Shown: in pieces, positions 9,801 through 17,879 of the stretch
How positions within the stretch are numbered: the first letter of the stretch is position 1
Layout: every line of letters begins with the position of its first letter
Assembly (NCBI GenBank): GCA_951813615.1
Contig: OX638377.1
Coordinates: 372,001 to 436,000 of the forward strand
Reading direction: 5' to 3'
Source: an uncultured Latescibacterota bacterium
GTDB taxonomy: Bacteria > Latescibacterota > UBA2968 > UBA8231
Length of the DNA stretch: 64,000 bases
Notes under the pieces: model-generated
What the model was told of the DNA's origin: nothing
What the model saw: only the letters and a program-made list of their open reading frames with translations
Databases searched by the model: none
Position numbers and translations under genes: made by a program

Positions 9801-10193
9801 GTCTTTATGCGCAATCCGGGTGACGACGGCTTGTTCAATATCAATTGGATTGATTTCCAAGGCCCGGGGGTGTCTCGTCCCCCGGCCACCTCAGTGGGTA
9901 CCGAGTCGCGTCAAGAAGAGGCGTTGCCCGGTCAGGCCGTCCTGTATCCGCCCTATCCCAATCCCTTTAACCCGACGGTCCAGATTCGCTTTGTGCTTCC
10001 TGGGCGCATGGCAGTGCGGTTGGAGGTTTTCGATATCTTAGGGCAGCGGGTGGACGTCGTGGTCAACGAGACGCTGGACGCCGGAAGCCACGCGGTGCGG
10101 TTTGACAGAGCCGATCTGGCGAGTGGGGTCTATATCGCGCGTTTGGCGACGCCGGGTGGGGTCTTGGTGCGGCGGATGGTATTGTTGCGCTAG
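6831..10193 (+). CDS. ThuA - PQQ glucose/sorbosone dehydrogenase - PKD - CBM6 exoprotein with sorting domain
   Basis: An 1120-residue secreted multidomain protein. The start is a TTG whose TTGA overlaps the preceding stop. After a signal peptide (to about residue 20) comes a ThuA-like domain (about 25-240: VLVFSKTAGFRHDSIPDGI, GGGFVGIHSAADTEYDW). A soluble quinoprotein glucose/sorbosone dehydrogenase propeller follows (about 260-680: PIDLAVAPDGRVLFIERKG, GLLGIALDPDF, RRACCHSGGALAFGPDGNLY, WGDVGPDA). Then come a PKD domain (about 687-780: WDFTGDGEID) and a CBM6-like domain (about 890-1015). A C-terminal sorting/FlgD-type domain (about 1038-1120: YPPYPNPFNPTVQIRFVLP, ending LVRRMVLLR) completes it. 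The ThuA plus dehydrogenase pair is common in exoproteins of planctomycete-type bacteria. Sugar oxidation at the surface is the likely activity. Its coupling to the membrane protein upstream suggests a common substrate. Confidence 0.9.
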   Translation: MRTIRWLFALLFVGLPQVLAKPFDDQHVTVLVFSKTAGFRHDSIPDGIAAVQTLGRKNGFVVEATEDAGRFTDEGLAPYQAVIFLNTTGDVLTAEQERAFERYIRGGGGFVGIHSAADTEYDWAWYGDLVGAYFDSHPAIQQAEVQVADLVHPATDHLSARWERRDEWYNYRRNPRGRVHVLATLDEGSYNGGNHGFDHPIAWCHDYDGGRSWYTGGGHTRESYGEPLFMQHILGGIEYATGTTEADCGATLDTNFEKVVLDSEAENPIDLAVAPDGRVLFIERKGELNVYRPDLGLTRLAGQLAVSTDFEDGLLGIALDPDFVHNNWLYLFYSPHGEEAKQHVSRFELDGDELVLDSEIVLLEIPTQRRACCHSGGALAFGPDGNLYIGVGDNTNPFDSDGFSPLDERPDRRDWDAQRTSANSADLRGKILRIKPQADGSYSIPPGNLFAEAEEGRPEIYIMGVRNPFRLSIDRKSGWLYWGDVGPDARQADPQRGPIGLDEWNQARAAGNFGWPYCIGDNQPYVDYDFATASSGMPFDCGALRNLSPNNTGLQSLPPAQAAWVWYPYGTSSAFPEIIADSGRTALAGPVYYYDAAAGSKKLPEYYDGTLFMYEWASNWIKEVKLDENGHILKINPFLDSMEFIRPISMQFGSDGSLYVLEWGSGFWGDNDDARVVRIDYVLGTRAPVPRIEAAPTNGAAPLEVHFSGRNSFDPDPGSVLNFAWDFTGDGEIDATEPEVVFIYEVSGDYVAQLTVSDAEGNQGVAQVPISVGNTIPQVEIVRPPDGGFFSWGEVVDFEVRAFDPEDGTADCARVVLQAFIGHDEHSHPLEEYGTCSGSFQTESGHGGDGDDLFYTVEARYTDLGTESVASLTGRAGHILQPKRKQAEHYTRQSGVLLETTGDEAGGGQNIGFIAHGDWISFAPMNLEGIESLNYRVASAGLGGRIEVRVDSLRGPLISTVRVGSTGDWQVYTDLAAPIADPGGTHELFFVFMRNPGDDGLFNINWIDFQGPGVSRPPATSVGTESRQEEALPGQAVLYPPYPNPFNPTVQIRFVLPGRMAVRLEVFDILGQRVDVVVNETLDAGSHAVRFDRADLASGVYIARLATPGGVLVRRMVLLR

Positions 10194-10206
10194 CTGCGGG
10201 ATAGGC

Positions 10207-10608
10207 TCAACGGATGCCGATGGTTTCGACACCGTTTTCCTTGAGCAGATCGAGGACGGCGATCACATCTCGGTACGGGACTTCTCCCGATCCCGTAAAC
10301 ACGACTCGACGCTCCACATCGGCTTCGGGCGGAAAGAGTTCCTTCAGCCTAGCTGGCAGTTCTTCCTCGCTCACTTTTTTGTCGTTGATCAGGATTTCGC
10401 TCTCTGCTGTGAGAACGACCCTTGGATCTTGGCGAACTTGCCCCGAAGCGACCCCACCCGCCTGGGGTAATTGGGTCGCCAAGGTTTGCAGAATAATCGG
10501 AGTGATCACCAAGAAGCCCAGCAGCAGAGAAAGGGATACGTCCGCCAGTGGGGTCGCGTTCATGGACGATTCTACCCGTGCGAATTTCCTTCTGTGCCGT
10601 CGCGCCAT
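10207..10608 (-). CDS. ExbD/TolR-family biopolymer transport protein (second copy)
   Basis: A 133-residue protein with the ExbD layout: a short cytoplasmic N-terminus, one transmembrane helix (about 15-40, SLSLLLGFLVITPIILQTLA) preceded by the conserved N-A-T-P-L-A-D-V segment containing the proton-path Asp, and a periplasmic domain ending YRDVIAVLDLLKENGVETIG. It begins 1 nt after the stop of the other exbD gene, so the two are cotranscribed and may form a heterodimer in the motor. Together with the TolQ/ExbB protein it should couple the proton motive force to a periplasmic or outer-membrane partner. Confidence 0.92.
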   Translation of the reverse strand: MARRHRRKFARVESSMNATPLADVSLSLLLGFLVITPIILQTLATQLPQAGGVASGQVRQDPRVVLTAESEILINDKKVSEEELPARLKELFPPEADVERRVVFTGSGEVPYRDVIAVLDLLKENGVETIGIR

Positions 10609-10609
10609 G

Positions 10610-11038
10610 TTACGGTTTCTTGACCATTAAATCCACCCCCGGTGCCCCGATTTCCTGACAGATTTCCATCAAGTCGAGTATTTCGCGATAGGGTAGATTC
10701 TTGGAGCCCTTGACGATGATGGGCTCGCCCTCTTTGCCGTGATAGGCCCTAGCCAGTTCGCGTTTGAGGTCGGCTCGCGCCACTTGGTGCAAATTGATGT
10801 ACAGGGAACCGTCTTCCCGAATGGAGAGAATCAAACTCTCTGCGCCGAGTTGCTCGACGATCTCTTGGGCATTGCGGGCTTCGGGTGTCTCTACCAAGAT
10901 GCCCTCTTGAATGAGCGGCATGACCACCATGAAGACAATCAACAGCACTAGCGCCACATTGACGATGGGCGTGATGTCGGGCATGGGACTCCGCCGTACT
11001 TCGGTGTGGCGAGTTCGGCGCTTGCTGCGTCTGGCCAT
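10610..11038 (-). CDS. ExbD/TolR-family biopolymer transport protein (first copy)
   Basis: A 142-residue ExbD-like protein: basic N-terminus (MARRSKRRTRHTEVRR), then MPDITPIVNVALVLLIVFMV, the transmembrane helix with the conserved Asp at the membrane boundary, and a periplasmic domain ending LPYREILDLMEICQEIGAPG. It lies 8 nt after the tolQ-like gene and 1 nt before a second exbD. The two copies differ along most of their length, so a heteromeric stator is likely. The partner energised is not adjacent. Candidates in the window are the TonB-like DUF4159 protein, the TonB-dependent receptor and the AgmX-like lipoproteins. Confidence 0.92.
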   Translation of the reverse strand: MARRSKRRTRHTEVRRSPMPDITPIVNVALVLLIVFMVVMPLIQEGILVETPEARNAQEIVEQLGAESLILSIREDGSLYINLHQVARADLKRELARAYHGKEGEPIIVKGSKNLPYREILDLMEICQEIGAPGVDLMVKKP

Positions 11039-11046
11039 GATTATTG

Positions 11047-11739
11047 CTAGGGCGCGCGATTGGCCTTGAGCGCGCGACGCACCACGTGGCCGACGATGCG
11101 GGCTGCGTTGTTTTCCAACCCGAGAGACATTGCCTCAATGCGGTTGGTAAAAAAATTGTACGCCCACAGCGCGGGCATGGCGACAAACAGGCCGATAACC
11201 GTGGTGACTAGGGCTTCGGAGATTCCGCCCGATACCTCGGCTAGGCCCCCACCTCCTGCGGTGGCAATGCCGCGAAAAGCGGCAATCAACCCAGTCACGG
11301 TGCCAAAAAGCCCCAAGAAGGGCGCGACCCCGACAATGGTGCCCATGCCGGAGAGCCGGACTCGCAGATTGGCGACCACGCTGTCCAGCGAGCGGCCAAG
11401 CGCATCGTCCACGGCCTCTAGCACTACCACATCGTCCTGTCCTTCCTCCGCCAATAGCTCGTATTCCGCTAGGGCGGCTGAAATCACCACAGCGAGGGAG
11501 CAATGTCCGTCTTGCTCGGCTCGGCGGGCGCATTCCTGCACTGCTTTGACTTCCCCCAGCATTAGACCACCCTCCTCAATTTCACGGGCAAAAGCGGCCG
11601 AACGCTGCCGGGTCCAGCGCAAAGTCAGGCCGCGGTCCACCATGACCGCATAGGAATAAATGGACAGGCCGGCCAGGATCACCACCACGGCCTTGCCAGT
11701 GAAGGCCATGGAGTACCAAAGTTCGCTTACGAGCTCCAC
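11047..11739 (-). CDS. MotA/TolQ/ExbB proton channel family protein
   Basis: A 230-residue inner-membrane protein with three hydrophobic helices: near the N-terminus (AVVVILAGLSIYSYAVM), then GVAPFLGLFGTVTGLIAAF, and ALVTTVIGLFVAMPALWAYN. The last two are the most conserved segments of the TolQ/ExbB/MotA family and include the conserved Thr residues of the proton pathway. The start is GTG at 11739-11737; the GGAGG at the very end of the upstream sulfatase-like gene serves as its ribosome-binding site. It heads the tolQ-exbD-exbD set. This component forms the pentameric channel of the motor in the inner membrane. Confidence 0.93.
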   Translation of the reverse strand: MELVSELWYSMAFTGKAVVVILAGLSIYSYAVMVDRGLTLRWTRQRSAAFAREIEEGGLMLGEVKAVQECARRAEQDGHCSLAVVISAALAEYELLAEEGQDDVVVLEAVDDALGRSLDSVVANLRVRLSGMGTIVGVAPFLGLFGTVTGLIAAFRGIATAGGGGLAEVSGGISEALVTTVIGLFVAMPALWAYNFFTNRIEAMSLGLENNAARIVGHVVRRALKANRAP

Positions 11740-11748
11740 GAATTTAAA

Positions 11749-13683
11749 TTATCCCTCCAGATACAATCTGCGAATTCGCATGGCCCCATAAATATCGTTG
11801 CGAACCGATGTTGCTTTGCGGATGACAAAGCGGCTATCGGCCTCAATGGTTAAATAAAAGAAAGCGCTCTGCTGCAAAAAGGCGGGCAGCGCCGCTTCGA
11901 GCCGATAGGGTCCGACCCCATTGAGCGCCCAAGCTCCGCTGGGCCTATCGTTAAATTTAACTTCGATCTGGGTCGGATTGTCAGCTCCTCCCATAGGGTC
12001 AATGGTCAGTTCGACGACCACCCGTTGCCCAATGGGCTGGTTGGGCAGGAGAAAAGTCGCCCGCCGATCAAACCAGACCCCGGCCGAATCCCGCTGGCCC
12101 ACCCTGTCGCTGTACCCGCCAATGACTTGACCCCAGGTGACTTGGCCGCGAAAAAAGTCGATCTCATGGGAAAACCTGCCCAGGTCATCCTCGTCCCCAA
12201 AGGGGCCGAATTTTTCTAAGCGGACCGGCTGCATGGGGAAAAACTCTTTCGTCGGCCTTTGCAACCCAGCTCGCCCTGTAATGTAACCCAAGGCTCGCAA
12301 CTCCTGCAATTTTTGCTCTGTCAACTGCATTTGCGACTGTTGGTGTCGCTCGAAAAGCTGCAAGTTGCCGTTGTAGTACTGGCGGATTTTGCCGTAGAGG
12401 CGGGCGGCGATTTCCGGCTGCTCGGCAAAGCGGTCGCGAAGTTCGCCCGGATCTTCTTTTAAATGGTAGAGTTCCTTGGTATCCCGCAGGCGATCGAGCA
12501 GCAGCTTCCACTCCCCTTCCCGGTAGGTCTGGATCAAGGTGCTGAAAGGCCGATTGGCCATGAAGGTCCCCTCTGTATAAATGCTCTCAGAGGCCTCACT
12601 CGGCGCCTCGGATGCGAGCAAAGACCAGCGCTCCTGCCCCTGCATGGCCGGAACAATTTGCCAATTGAGCCGAGCCAGCAGGGTGGGCAGGATATCGACG
12701 GCATTGACCAGATTGTCAACTCGCAAACCGACGATGTTGGGGTGCAGTGGATCGCTGATAATAAAGGGGATGTGCAGGCCGACCTGATAGCCTGAGTTGC
12801 CGTGTCCGAAATAGCCGTGCTCGAGAAACTGCTCCCCGTGATCCGAGGTCACCACGATGATCGTCCGCTCATCGATCCCCTGGGCGGCGAGCAGGTCGAG
12901 CAGGGCCCCCAGTTGCTCGTCCCAGTAGGAAATGGATGCATCGTAGAGTTGGACGTAGTCGGCAAAATAAGCCGCGATCTGCTCGGGCTCTACAGTCTGA
13001 TCCCGCCATCCCTGCGCCGCCTCCCACCAGGCCTGCATGACGAAATTGTCGAGCTGGAGAGTGTCTTGCATATCGTAGGCAAAATCCGCCGGATCAGCGA
13101 AGCGGCCGTGGTATTCTTTAGGAATCCGGTGGGGGTCGTGGACATCGAGGAAATGCAGGTACGCGAAAAAGGGTTTGTCGGCCTGTTGTTCAATGAAGGC
13201 GGATGCCGCGACGACCAATTCCGCGGCCGAGGCCCTGTTCTTTTCAAAGTAGTGGTCAAACCCCTGGTGCATCTGGTACTTCTCGCCGGCCAAGCCATTG
13301 GCGATGAATCCCGCCGTGGTATACCCTTGCCGCTGGAAGATCTCGGCCATGGTGGTGTGGCTTTCGGCGAGGACGTAGTGCGAGTTGAGATACCCGTGCG
13401 CTAGCGGGTACTGCCCCGTGAACAAGGAGGCCGTGGAAGCCGGGGTATAGTCCGAGGGAGCGTAGCACTGGGTGAAGATCGCGCCGCGGCGGGCCAGTCC
13501 TTCGAGGAACGGGGCTGTGTCCCGGTGATACCCGTAGCACTTGAGGTGGTCGGCGCGCAAGGTGTCAACCAGCAATACCACGACATTGGGCTTTTGCCGG
13601 AGTTCGCCGCACCCCGTGTGGATACTGGCGCTGACCAGCAGCCCAATGCAGACGATGAAAAACCCCTTTGCCCGGTTGCTCAT
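11749..13683 (-). CDS. Sulfatase-family (alkaline phosphatase superfamily) lipoprotein without the CxPxR motif
   Basis: A 644-residue protein starting at ATG 13683, giving a signal peptide ending in HTGC (Cys25). A TTG 13 codons further upstream is possible but only adds a non-hydrophobic extension. The sulfatase fold is clear: NVVVLLVDTLRADHLKCYGY (first metal ligands), TPASTASLFTG (nucleophile region), SDHGEQFLEHGYFGHGNSG and a C-terminal LRALGYI. A formylglycine sulfatase has Cys/Ser-x-Pro-x-Arg at the nucleophile. Here the aligned residue is Thr and the Arg is Thr, so phosphotransfer or phosphodiesterase chemistry is more likely than sulfate ester hydrolysis. The last 130 residues form an extra beta domain. 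It is probably cotranscribed with the TolQ-ExbD set that follows 10 nt later. Confidence 0.82.
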   Translation of the reverse strand: MSNRAKGFFIVCIGLLVSASIHTGCGELRQKPNVVVLLVDTLRADHLKCYGYHRDTAPFLEGLARRGAIFTQCYAPSDYTPASTASLFTGQYPLAHGYLNSHYVLAESHTTMAEIFQRQGYTTAGFIANGLAGEKYQMHQGFDHYFEKNRASAAELVVAASAFIEQQADKPFFAYLHFLDVHDPHRIPKEYHGRFADPADFAYDMQDTLQLDNFVMQAWWEAAQGWRDQTVEPEQIAAYFADYVQLYDASISYWDEQLGALLDLLAAQGIDERTIIVVTSDHGEQFLEHGYFGHGNSGYQVGLHIPFIISDPLHPNIVGLRVDNLVNAVDILPTLLARLNWQIVPAMQGQERWSLLASEAPSEASESIYTEGTFMANRPFSTLIQTYREGEWKLLLDRLRDTKELYHLKEDPGELRDRFAEQPEIAARLYGKIRQYYNGNLQLFERHQQSQMQLTEQKLQELRALGYITGRAGLQRPTKEFFPMQPVRLEKFGPFGDEDDLGRFSHEIDFFRGQVTWGQVIGGYSDRVGQRDSAGVWFDRRATFLLPNQPIGQRVVVELTIDPMGGADNPTQIEVKFNDRPSGAWALNGVGPYRLEAALPAFLQQSAFFYLTIEADSRFVIRKATSVRNDIYGAMRIRRLYLEG

Positions 13684-13801
13684 AGTTTGGCCGAAACTGA
13701 AGTGCGCCCCTGCATTTGTCAACCTTGACGCAGCTAGCCAACGCGCCTATTGTTGCACCGATTCGGCGATGAGGTATTGAGCAACACAGAGAAATTCCCC
13801 T

Positions 13802-14290
13802 ATGAAATGGTCCGGCTTTTGCCCGTTGGCTGCGGTCCTGTTCTTCGGCCTAGCCTGCGCCCCGGAAGAACCCCTAGACGCCCACGCCCTGCTGGCTAGC
13901 ACTCCCTCGAAGGTACAGGCGCGCTTGGGGGAACCTAAGCAGTACAGAGAGGAAACCGAAAAACACGTGGGTTTTATGCGCTGGGAGGACGTTGGAGGAG
14001 TGAAACTTTTCGCAGCCATCAAGCAGGGCAAAATTGTCTATGTCACGTATAATTTCGCCGCCATGGAGCCCTTTGACGAAGCCGAGGCTTTTCGCACCAT
14101 TGGCCTTGACCCTCCGCAGAACGAGCCGGAAAAGATAGACGAAAGTCAGGCGAAACGCTGGCGTCCCTTTGGGAAATACGCTCGGTTGACTGTAAACCCG
14201 GCGACCAAGCTGATTTCAATCGGTGCCCATCCCTTTGTCGACTTCCCCGAGGATCGGGAGTATGCGGCTAAATCTCCGCCGCCGCAGTGA
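13802..14290 (+). CDS. Small lipoprotein of unknown function
   Basis: A 162-residue protein with a lipoprotein signal (FFGLAC, Cys19). The segment AHALLASTPSKVQARLGEPK resembles the start of SmpA/BamE-like or 'copper-resistance' small periplasmic domains, in which a G-x-P follows a helix, but the rest (VGGVKLFAAIKQGKIVYVTY) is not diagnostic. Its 3' end overlaps the start of a TPR lipoprotein gene by 29 nt, so the two are expressed together. The function is not recognised. Confidence 0.75.
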   Translation: MKWSGFCPLAAVLFFGLACAPEEPLDAHALLASTPSKVQARLGEPKQYREETEKHVGFMRWEDVGGVKLFAAIKQGKIVYVTYNFAAMEPFDEAEAFRTIGLDPPQNEPEKIDESQAKRWRPFGKYARLTVNPATKLISIGAHPFVDFPEDREYAAKSPPPQ

Positions 14291-15848
14291 TAGGCCGCAT
14301 GCTCTCTGGATTCATCGAGTCTTCCTCGCGCTAGCTGTCTTCTCGCCCAGCGGCTGCGCTGACGAGAAACACGAGCTGACATCCGCATATCAGGATCAAT
14401 TGCGCGCCCGCTATGGCTCCGGTCCCCGGTCGGCCCTGCCGCTCGGTGCCCTAGAGGCAGCCATACGGGAAGGTCGAGCCGATCCCGAAATGTACTGCGA
14501 TCTGGCCGCGGCCTTGGCCCAGCAGGCCGAATACGCCCGCGCTGTGGCGCTCTACCAAGCCGCCTTGGCAAAGCACCCCGCCAGCGTGCGCGCCCACTTT
14601 GGCTTGGGACAAGTGTACGCGCGGATCGGCAAGTACAACGACGCGATCCAACACTGGCGGCAAAGCGCGGCTTTGGCTCCGGAATTTGCCGAGGCCCACT
14701 TCCACCTCGGAGTGGCCTATGCGCGGCGCGCACCCACGGCCACGGATAAACCCACCAATCTCAGCTACACCGATCTCGACACGGCCATTGCCTCCCTGAG
14801 CAGGGCCGTGGATCTCGAGCCGACCAATGCCCATTTCCACTACAACCTGGGCCGCACCTATGAATTGCGCAATCTATCCGCTCAAGCTGCAACTGCGTAC
14901 AGACACTCCCTAGAACTCGATACAGGTCTAGCGACAGCGCATCGCCGCTTGGGGGCCATCTATCTGGAAAAAGGCGACTTGGACAGCGCGGCCGTCTCAT
15001 TGCGGGCGGCCGTCGAGCTCGACTCCACGGATGCCGAAGCGTTCTACAACTTGGGGAGGGTGCTGGATCGACGGGGATCGCCCGCCAGAGCCGTGGAGGC
15101 GTACGAGCGGGCCATTGCCCTTGAACCACGCTACCGGCAGGTGTACTACAATTTGGCCAGATCCTACCAACTTTTGGGCCGCGCCGCGGCCAGCCAGCGG
15201 GCTCAGGAGCGCTTTGTCGCGCTCGAAGAAGGCGAGCAAGACTCGCTCTACATGGCCCAATTGCGGGTCCAGCGGCAACCCGAAAAAGCCCTAGAGCGCC
15301 GCGCCTTGGCCGTGGCCTATGCCGAAGCCGGCCAGTACGAGCGGGCCCTCGACGAGTTCAAAAAAGCCTTGGCCCTAGAGCCGGACATGGTTGGGATCCA
15401 CGCCGGGCTAGGCTTGGTCTACGACCGGCAGGGGCGGACGGACAAAGCCATTGCCGCCCTAGAACAGGCCGTGGCCCTAGCCCCGGATTCGGCGCACTTC
15501 CACCTGCGCTTGGGGCAGGCCCACGCCAAGGCCGGAGGCGACGAGCGGGCCACCGCGGCTTTTGCGAGGGCCTTGGTCCTCGCGCCCGGGTGGATCAAGG
15601 CGCAATTCGAACTGGGCATGCTCCACGTGCGCGGACTGCGCCCTGCCCAAGCCGTGCCGCTCTTTGAGCAAGTCCTAGCAACCGATCCCGGGCACGTCCA
15701 CGCCCGTTTTGGACTCGGTTTAGCTTGGATTGATTTGCAGCGCTACCCAGAAGCTGAGGCCGCCTTTGAACAAGTAAGCGAATTGCAGCCCGATTATCCG
15801 CGCATCCGGTCTTTTCTCGAATTGGTCCGTTCCAAGCAGACCCGATAA
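14262..15848 (+). CDS. TPR-repeat lipoprotein
   Basis: A 528-residue protein, started at ATG 14262 so that a basic leader is followed by a hydrophobic segment and the lipobox PSGC (Cys32); a longer reading from 14223 would only add residues overlapping the upstream gene. Almost the whole mature protein consists of about 12 tetratricopeptide repeats with the usual spacing of 34 residues. Examples are HFGLGQVYARIGKYNDAIQH, FYNLGRVLDRRGSPARAVEA and RFGLGLAWIDLQRYPEAEAA. Such proteins scaffold protein complexes; here it would sit on a membrane facing the periplasm. Gene overlap ties it to the small lipoprotein upstream. Confidence 0.88.
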   Translation: MRLNLRRRSDRPHALWIHRVFLALAVFSPSGCADEKHELTSAYQDQLRARYGSGPRSALPLGALEAAIREGRADPEMYCDLAAALAQQAEYARAVALYQAALAKHPASVRAHFGLGQVYARIGKYNDAIQHWRQSAALAPEFAEAHFHLGVAYARRAPTATDKPTNLSYTDLDTAIASLSRAVDLEPTNAHFHYNLGRTYELRNLSAQAATAYRHSLELDTGLATAHRRLGAIYLEKGDLDSAAVSLRAAVELDSTDAEAFYNLGRVLDRRGSPARAVEAYERAIALEPRYRQVYYNLARSYQLLGRAAASQRAQERFVALEEGEQDSLYMAQLRVQRQPEKALERRALAVAYAEAGQYERALDEFKKALALEPDMVGIHAGLGLVYDRQGRTDKAIAALEQAVALAPDSAHFHLRLGQAHAKAGGDERATAAFARALVLAPGWIKAQFELGMLHVRGLRPAQAVPLFEQVLATDPGHVHARFGLGLAWIDLQRYPEAEAAFEQVSELQPDYPRIRSFLELVRSKQTR

Positions 15849-15892
15849 ACGAGTTGCGCCAACGGGGACCTTGCAGGGGCTGAGTTTTTACT

Positions 15893-15921
15893 TTGACATA
15901 TCTCTTCAATTTTTATATAGT
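15893..15921 (+). promoter_or_regulatory. Strong predicted sigma70-type promoter
   Basis: A perfect TTGACA -35 box (15893-15898), a 17-nt spacer and TATAGT (15916-15921, five of six matches to TATAAT) lie in the 189-nt gap before the secreted protein gene starting at 16038. The predicted untranslated leader is about 110 nt. This is the best promoter-like sequence in the window. Confidence 0.75.
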
Positions 15922-16037
15922 GGACGAGATTGCTGTGCGCTGATGTTGTCCATTCGATGAATGTCATAAAAGGCGGACTCGTTTTAACATTCCCTCCATT
16001 TGGCAGACACTATTCACTCAGAATAGGAGGCCGTTTC

Positions 16038-17858
16038 ATGAAGATGTTATCTGTGCTCTTTTCTTTGGTCTTTGTCGGCTCTGCTCTAGCCCAGTCGGGC
16101 ACGGCCGGCAATCCGAATTTCGATCGCGCCAACGATTGGCGCAGCGGCATGCCCAACGTCCTCACTATCGACTCCGAGGATGTCGCCTTTGACGGCGGTT
16201 CGGTCGAGGTGCCCTTCACGCTCAACGGCGGTCCGGCCGAAGTGCACTTGGCGGTGTACTCCCGGGACGCCAATCCCCAGTACGATGGCGCGGCTTTTGG
16301 CGAAGGGGGCGTGGGCAATGCCATGTTGCGCGCCGCCGGGATCGACACCTTGATCAGCATCTCTGGCGGCCAGACCTTCAGCGAAGGGTCCAACTCCATC
16401 ACTTGGGACGGCCGGGACTTCAACGGCAACGAGGTTGGGGCCGGCACCTATACGTATTACCTCTTCGCCTTGGACAATATTTCCAATCCCACTTGGATCG
16501 GCCCGGGCAGTTCGCATTCGTACTGGATGACCAACCGGGTCGATTTCAATGTCGATCCGCCCGTGGTCTGGACCTCCAACCAAGGGACGGAGTGGGAAAT
16601 CCGCCGCGGCGAACTCGGCCTCGACTACTTCCAAAATCCCGAGGCCTATGAAAGCTTCCTGATCCCCTGGATGAACGAGCGCCTCGGCCAAGAAATTCAG
16701 TACTGGGACGTCAGTTCCTACCAGCCCGACCCAGCCGACCCCAACGTCGCCTATATCACCAACAACGCCCAGTTTGACGTGGCGCGGGGCAGCGGTGTGT
16801 GGCGGGTCAAATTCGATCCAGACAACGGCACGATCCTGCCGGACGAGGATTGGGCCGCAGCCGACCGGGGTTATGTTCGCATCAACGCCCGCGTCGCCAG
16901 TTCGGCCGTGTCGCAGGCCTCGCATCACTCTTGGGTCGCCGACGACGGCATGATCTACCTGGCCAATCGCGATGTCGAAGAGCCGTTGGTGCCGGCGGTT
17001 ATTTCGGTTGACCGCGCCACCGGCGAGATCGCCAATATTCTCGATCTGAGCGAGATTTATTTACACGAGACGGGTAGCCAAGGTCCTTGGGGAGTCGATG
17101 TGGACGACCGCGGAATCTACGTCTCTGGTTTATGGTACAATCCCATTTCGCTTCCAGCTCATGTCACGTTAGACGGCGACCTCATCTGGCTCAACCGCAA
17201 CGGCGACGGCTTTCTCGACCGCTATTTCGGCGAAGAGGCCACAGCCCGCGGCTTTGCCGAAGATGGCCTTGACCACCAGATGGCCGTTACCCACGCCAAT
17301 GTCGGCCGGCACCACATCGCCTTTTTCTCTGGTTTCAACCAGCCTTTCTGGGGCACGGTCCTAGGGCCAGATGGGCACGGTCTGTTCAACGTCAATTTGC
17401 CCAAGATGCCCACCGGGCTGGCTTCCGACCTGTACTGGGTCTCCGATGGGGGGTCTTACGACGGTCTGTACGCGCCGACCGGCCAGCAGGAACTGGTCCA
17501 CTTCCCCTTTGACGTGAGTACCGGCGTCATCGGCGGTGCAGCTACTGCGATAGCGGAGTTGACTGGCGCGTCCCTGCCGTCTGACTATGCCTTAGGCGAT
17601 AACTACCCCAATCCCTTCAATGCCGAAACCGCGATCCGCTTTGCCATTCCAGCGGCCGGAGTGGTCGTCCTCGACATCTACAATATCTCCGGTCAGTTGG
17701 TAGCCCGCTTGATGGACGGCGAGTTACAGGCTGGGTCTTACGAAATCAAGTGGGATGGCCGGGATGCCGAGGGCGAGTCCGTGGGCAGTGGGGTGTACCT
17801 GTACGAACTGCGGGCCGGCTCGTTTGCAGATAGCAAGCAAATGCTGTTGCTGAAGTAG
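16038..17858 (+). CDS. Secreted beta-propeller-like protein with C-terminal sorting domain
   Basis: A 606-residue exoprotein. The start at ATG 16038 is fixed by AGGAGG 7 nt upstream and by the signal peptide MKMLSVLFSLVFVGSALAQ; in-frame upstream codons from 15930 lie in the leader. Residues 40-190 hold a FlgD-Ig-like module (SNSITWDGRDFNGNEVGAGT). The middle (about 200-510) is a propeller-like repeat region (WVADDGMIYLANRD, GPWGVDVDDRGIYVSGLW). The end is a typical sorting domain (about 520-606): LGDNYPNPFNAETAIRFAIP ... WDGRDAEGESVGSGVYLYEL ... KQMLLLK. Strong promoter, good ribosome-binding site and terminator suggest a highly expressed single gene. Its substrate is unknown. Confidence 0.85.
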   Translation: MKMLSVLFSLVFVGSALAQSGTAGNPNFDRANDWRSGMPNVLTIDSEDVAFDGGSVEVPFTLNGGPAEVHLAVYSRDANPQYDGAAFGEGGVGNAMLRAAGIDTLISISGGQTFSEGSNSITWDGRDFNGNEVGAGTYTYYLFALDNISNPTWIGPGSSHSYWMTNRVDFNVDPPVVWTSNQGTEWEIRRGELGLDYFQNPEAYESFLIPWMNERLGQEIQYWDVSSYQPDPADPNVAYITNNAQFDVARGSGVWRVKFDPDNGTILPDEDWAAADRGYVRINARVASSAVSQASHHSWVADDGMIYLANRDVEEPLVPAVISVDRATGEIANILDLSEIYLHETGSQGPWGVDVDDRGIYVSGLWYNPISLPAHVTLDGDLIWLNRNGDGFLDRYFGEEATARGFAEDGLDHQMAVTHANVGRHHIAFFSGFNQPFWGTVLGPDGHGLFNVNLPKMPTGLASDLYWVSDGGSYDGLYAPTGQQELVHFPFDVSTGVIGGAATAIAELTGASLPSDYALGDNYPNPFNAETAIRFAIPAAGVVVLDIYNISGQLVARLMDGELQAGSYEIKWDGRDAEGESVGSGVYLYELRAGSFADSKQMLLLK

Positions 17859-17879
17859 CCCGCAGGTCTGTCTTTTTTC

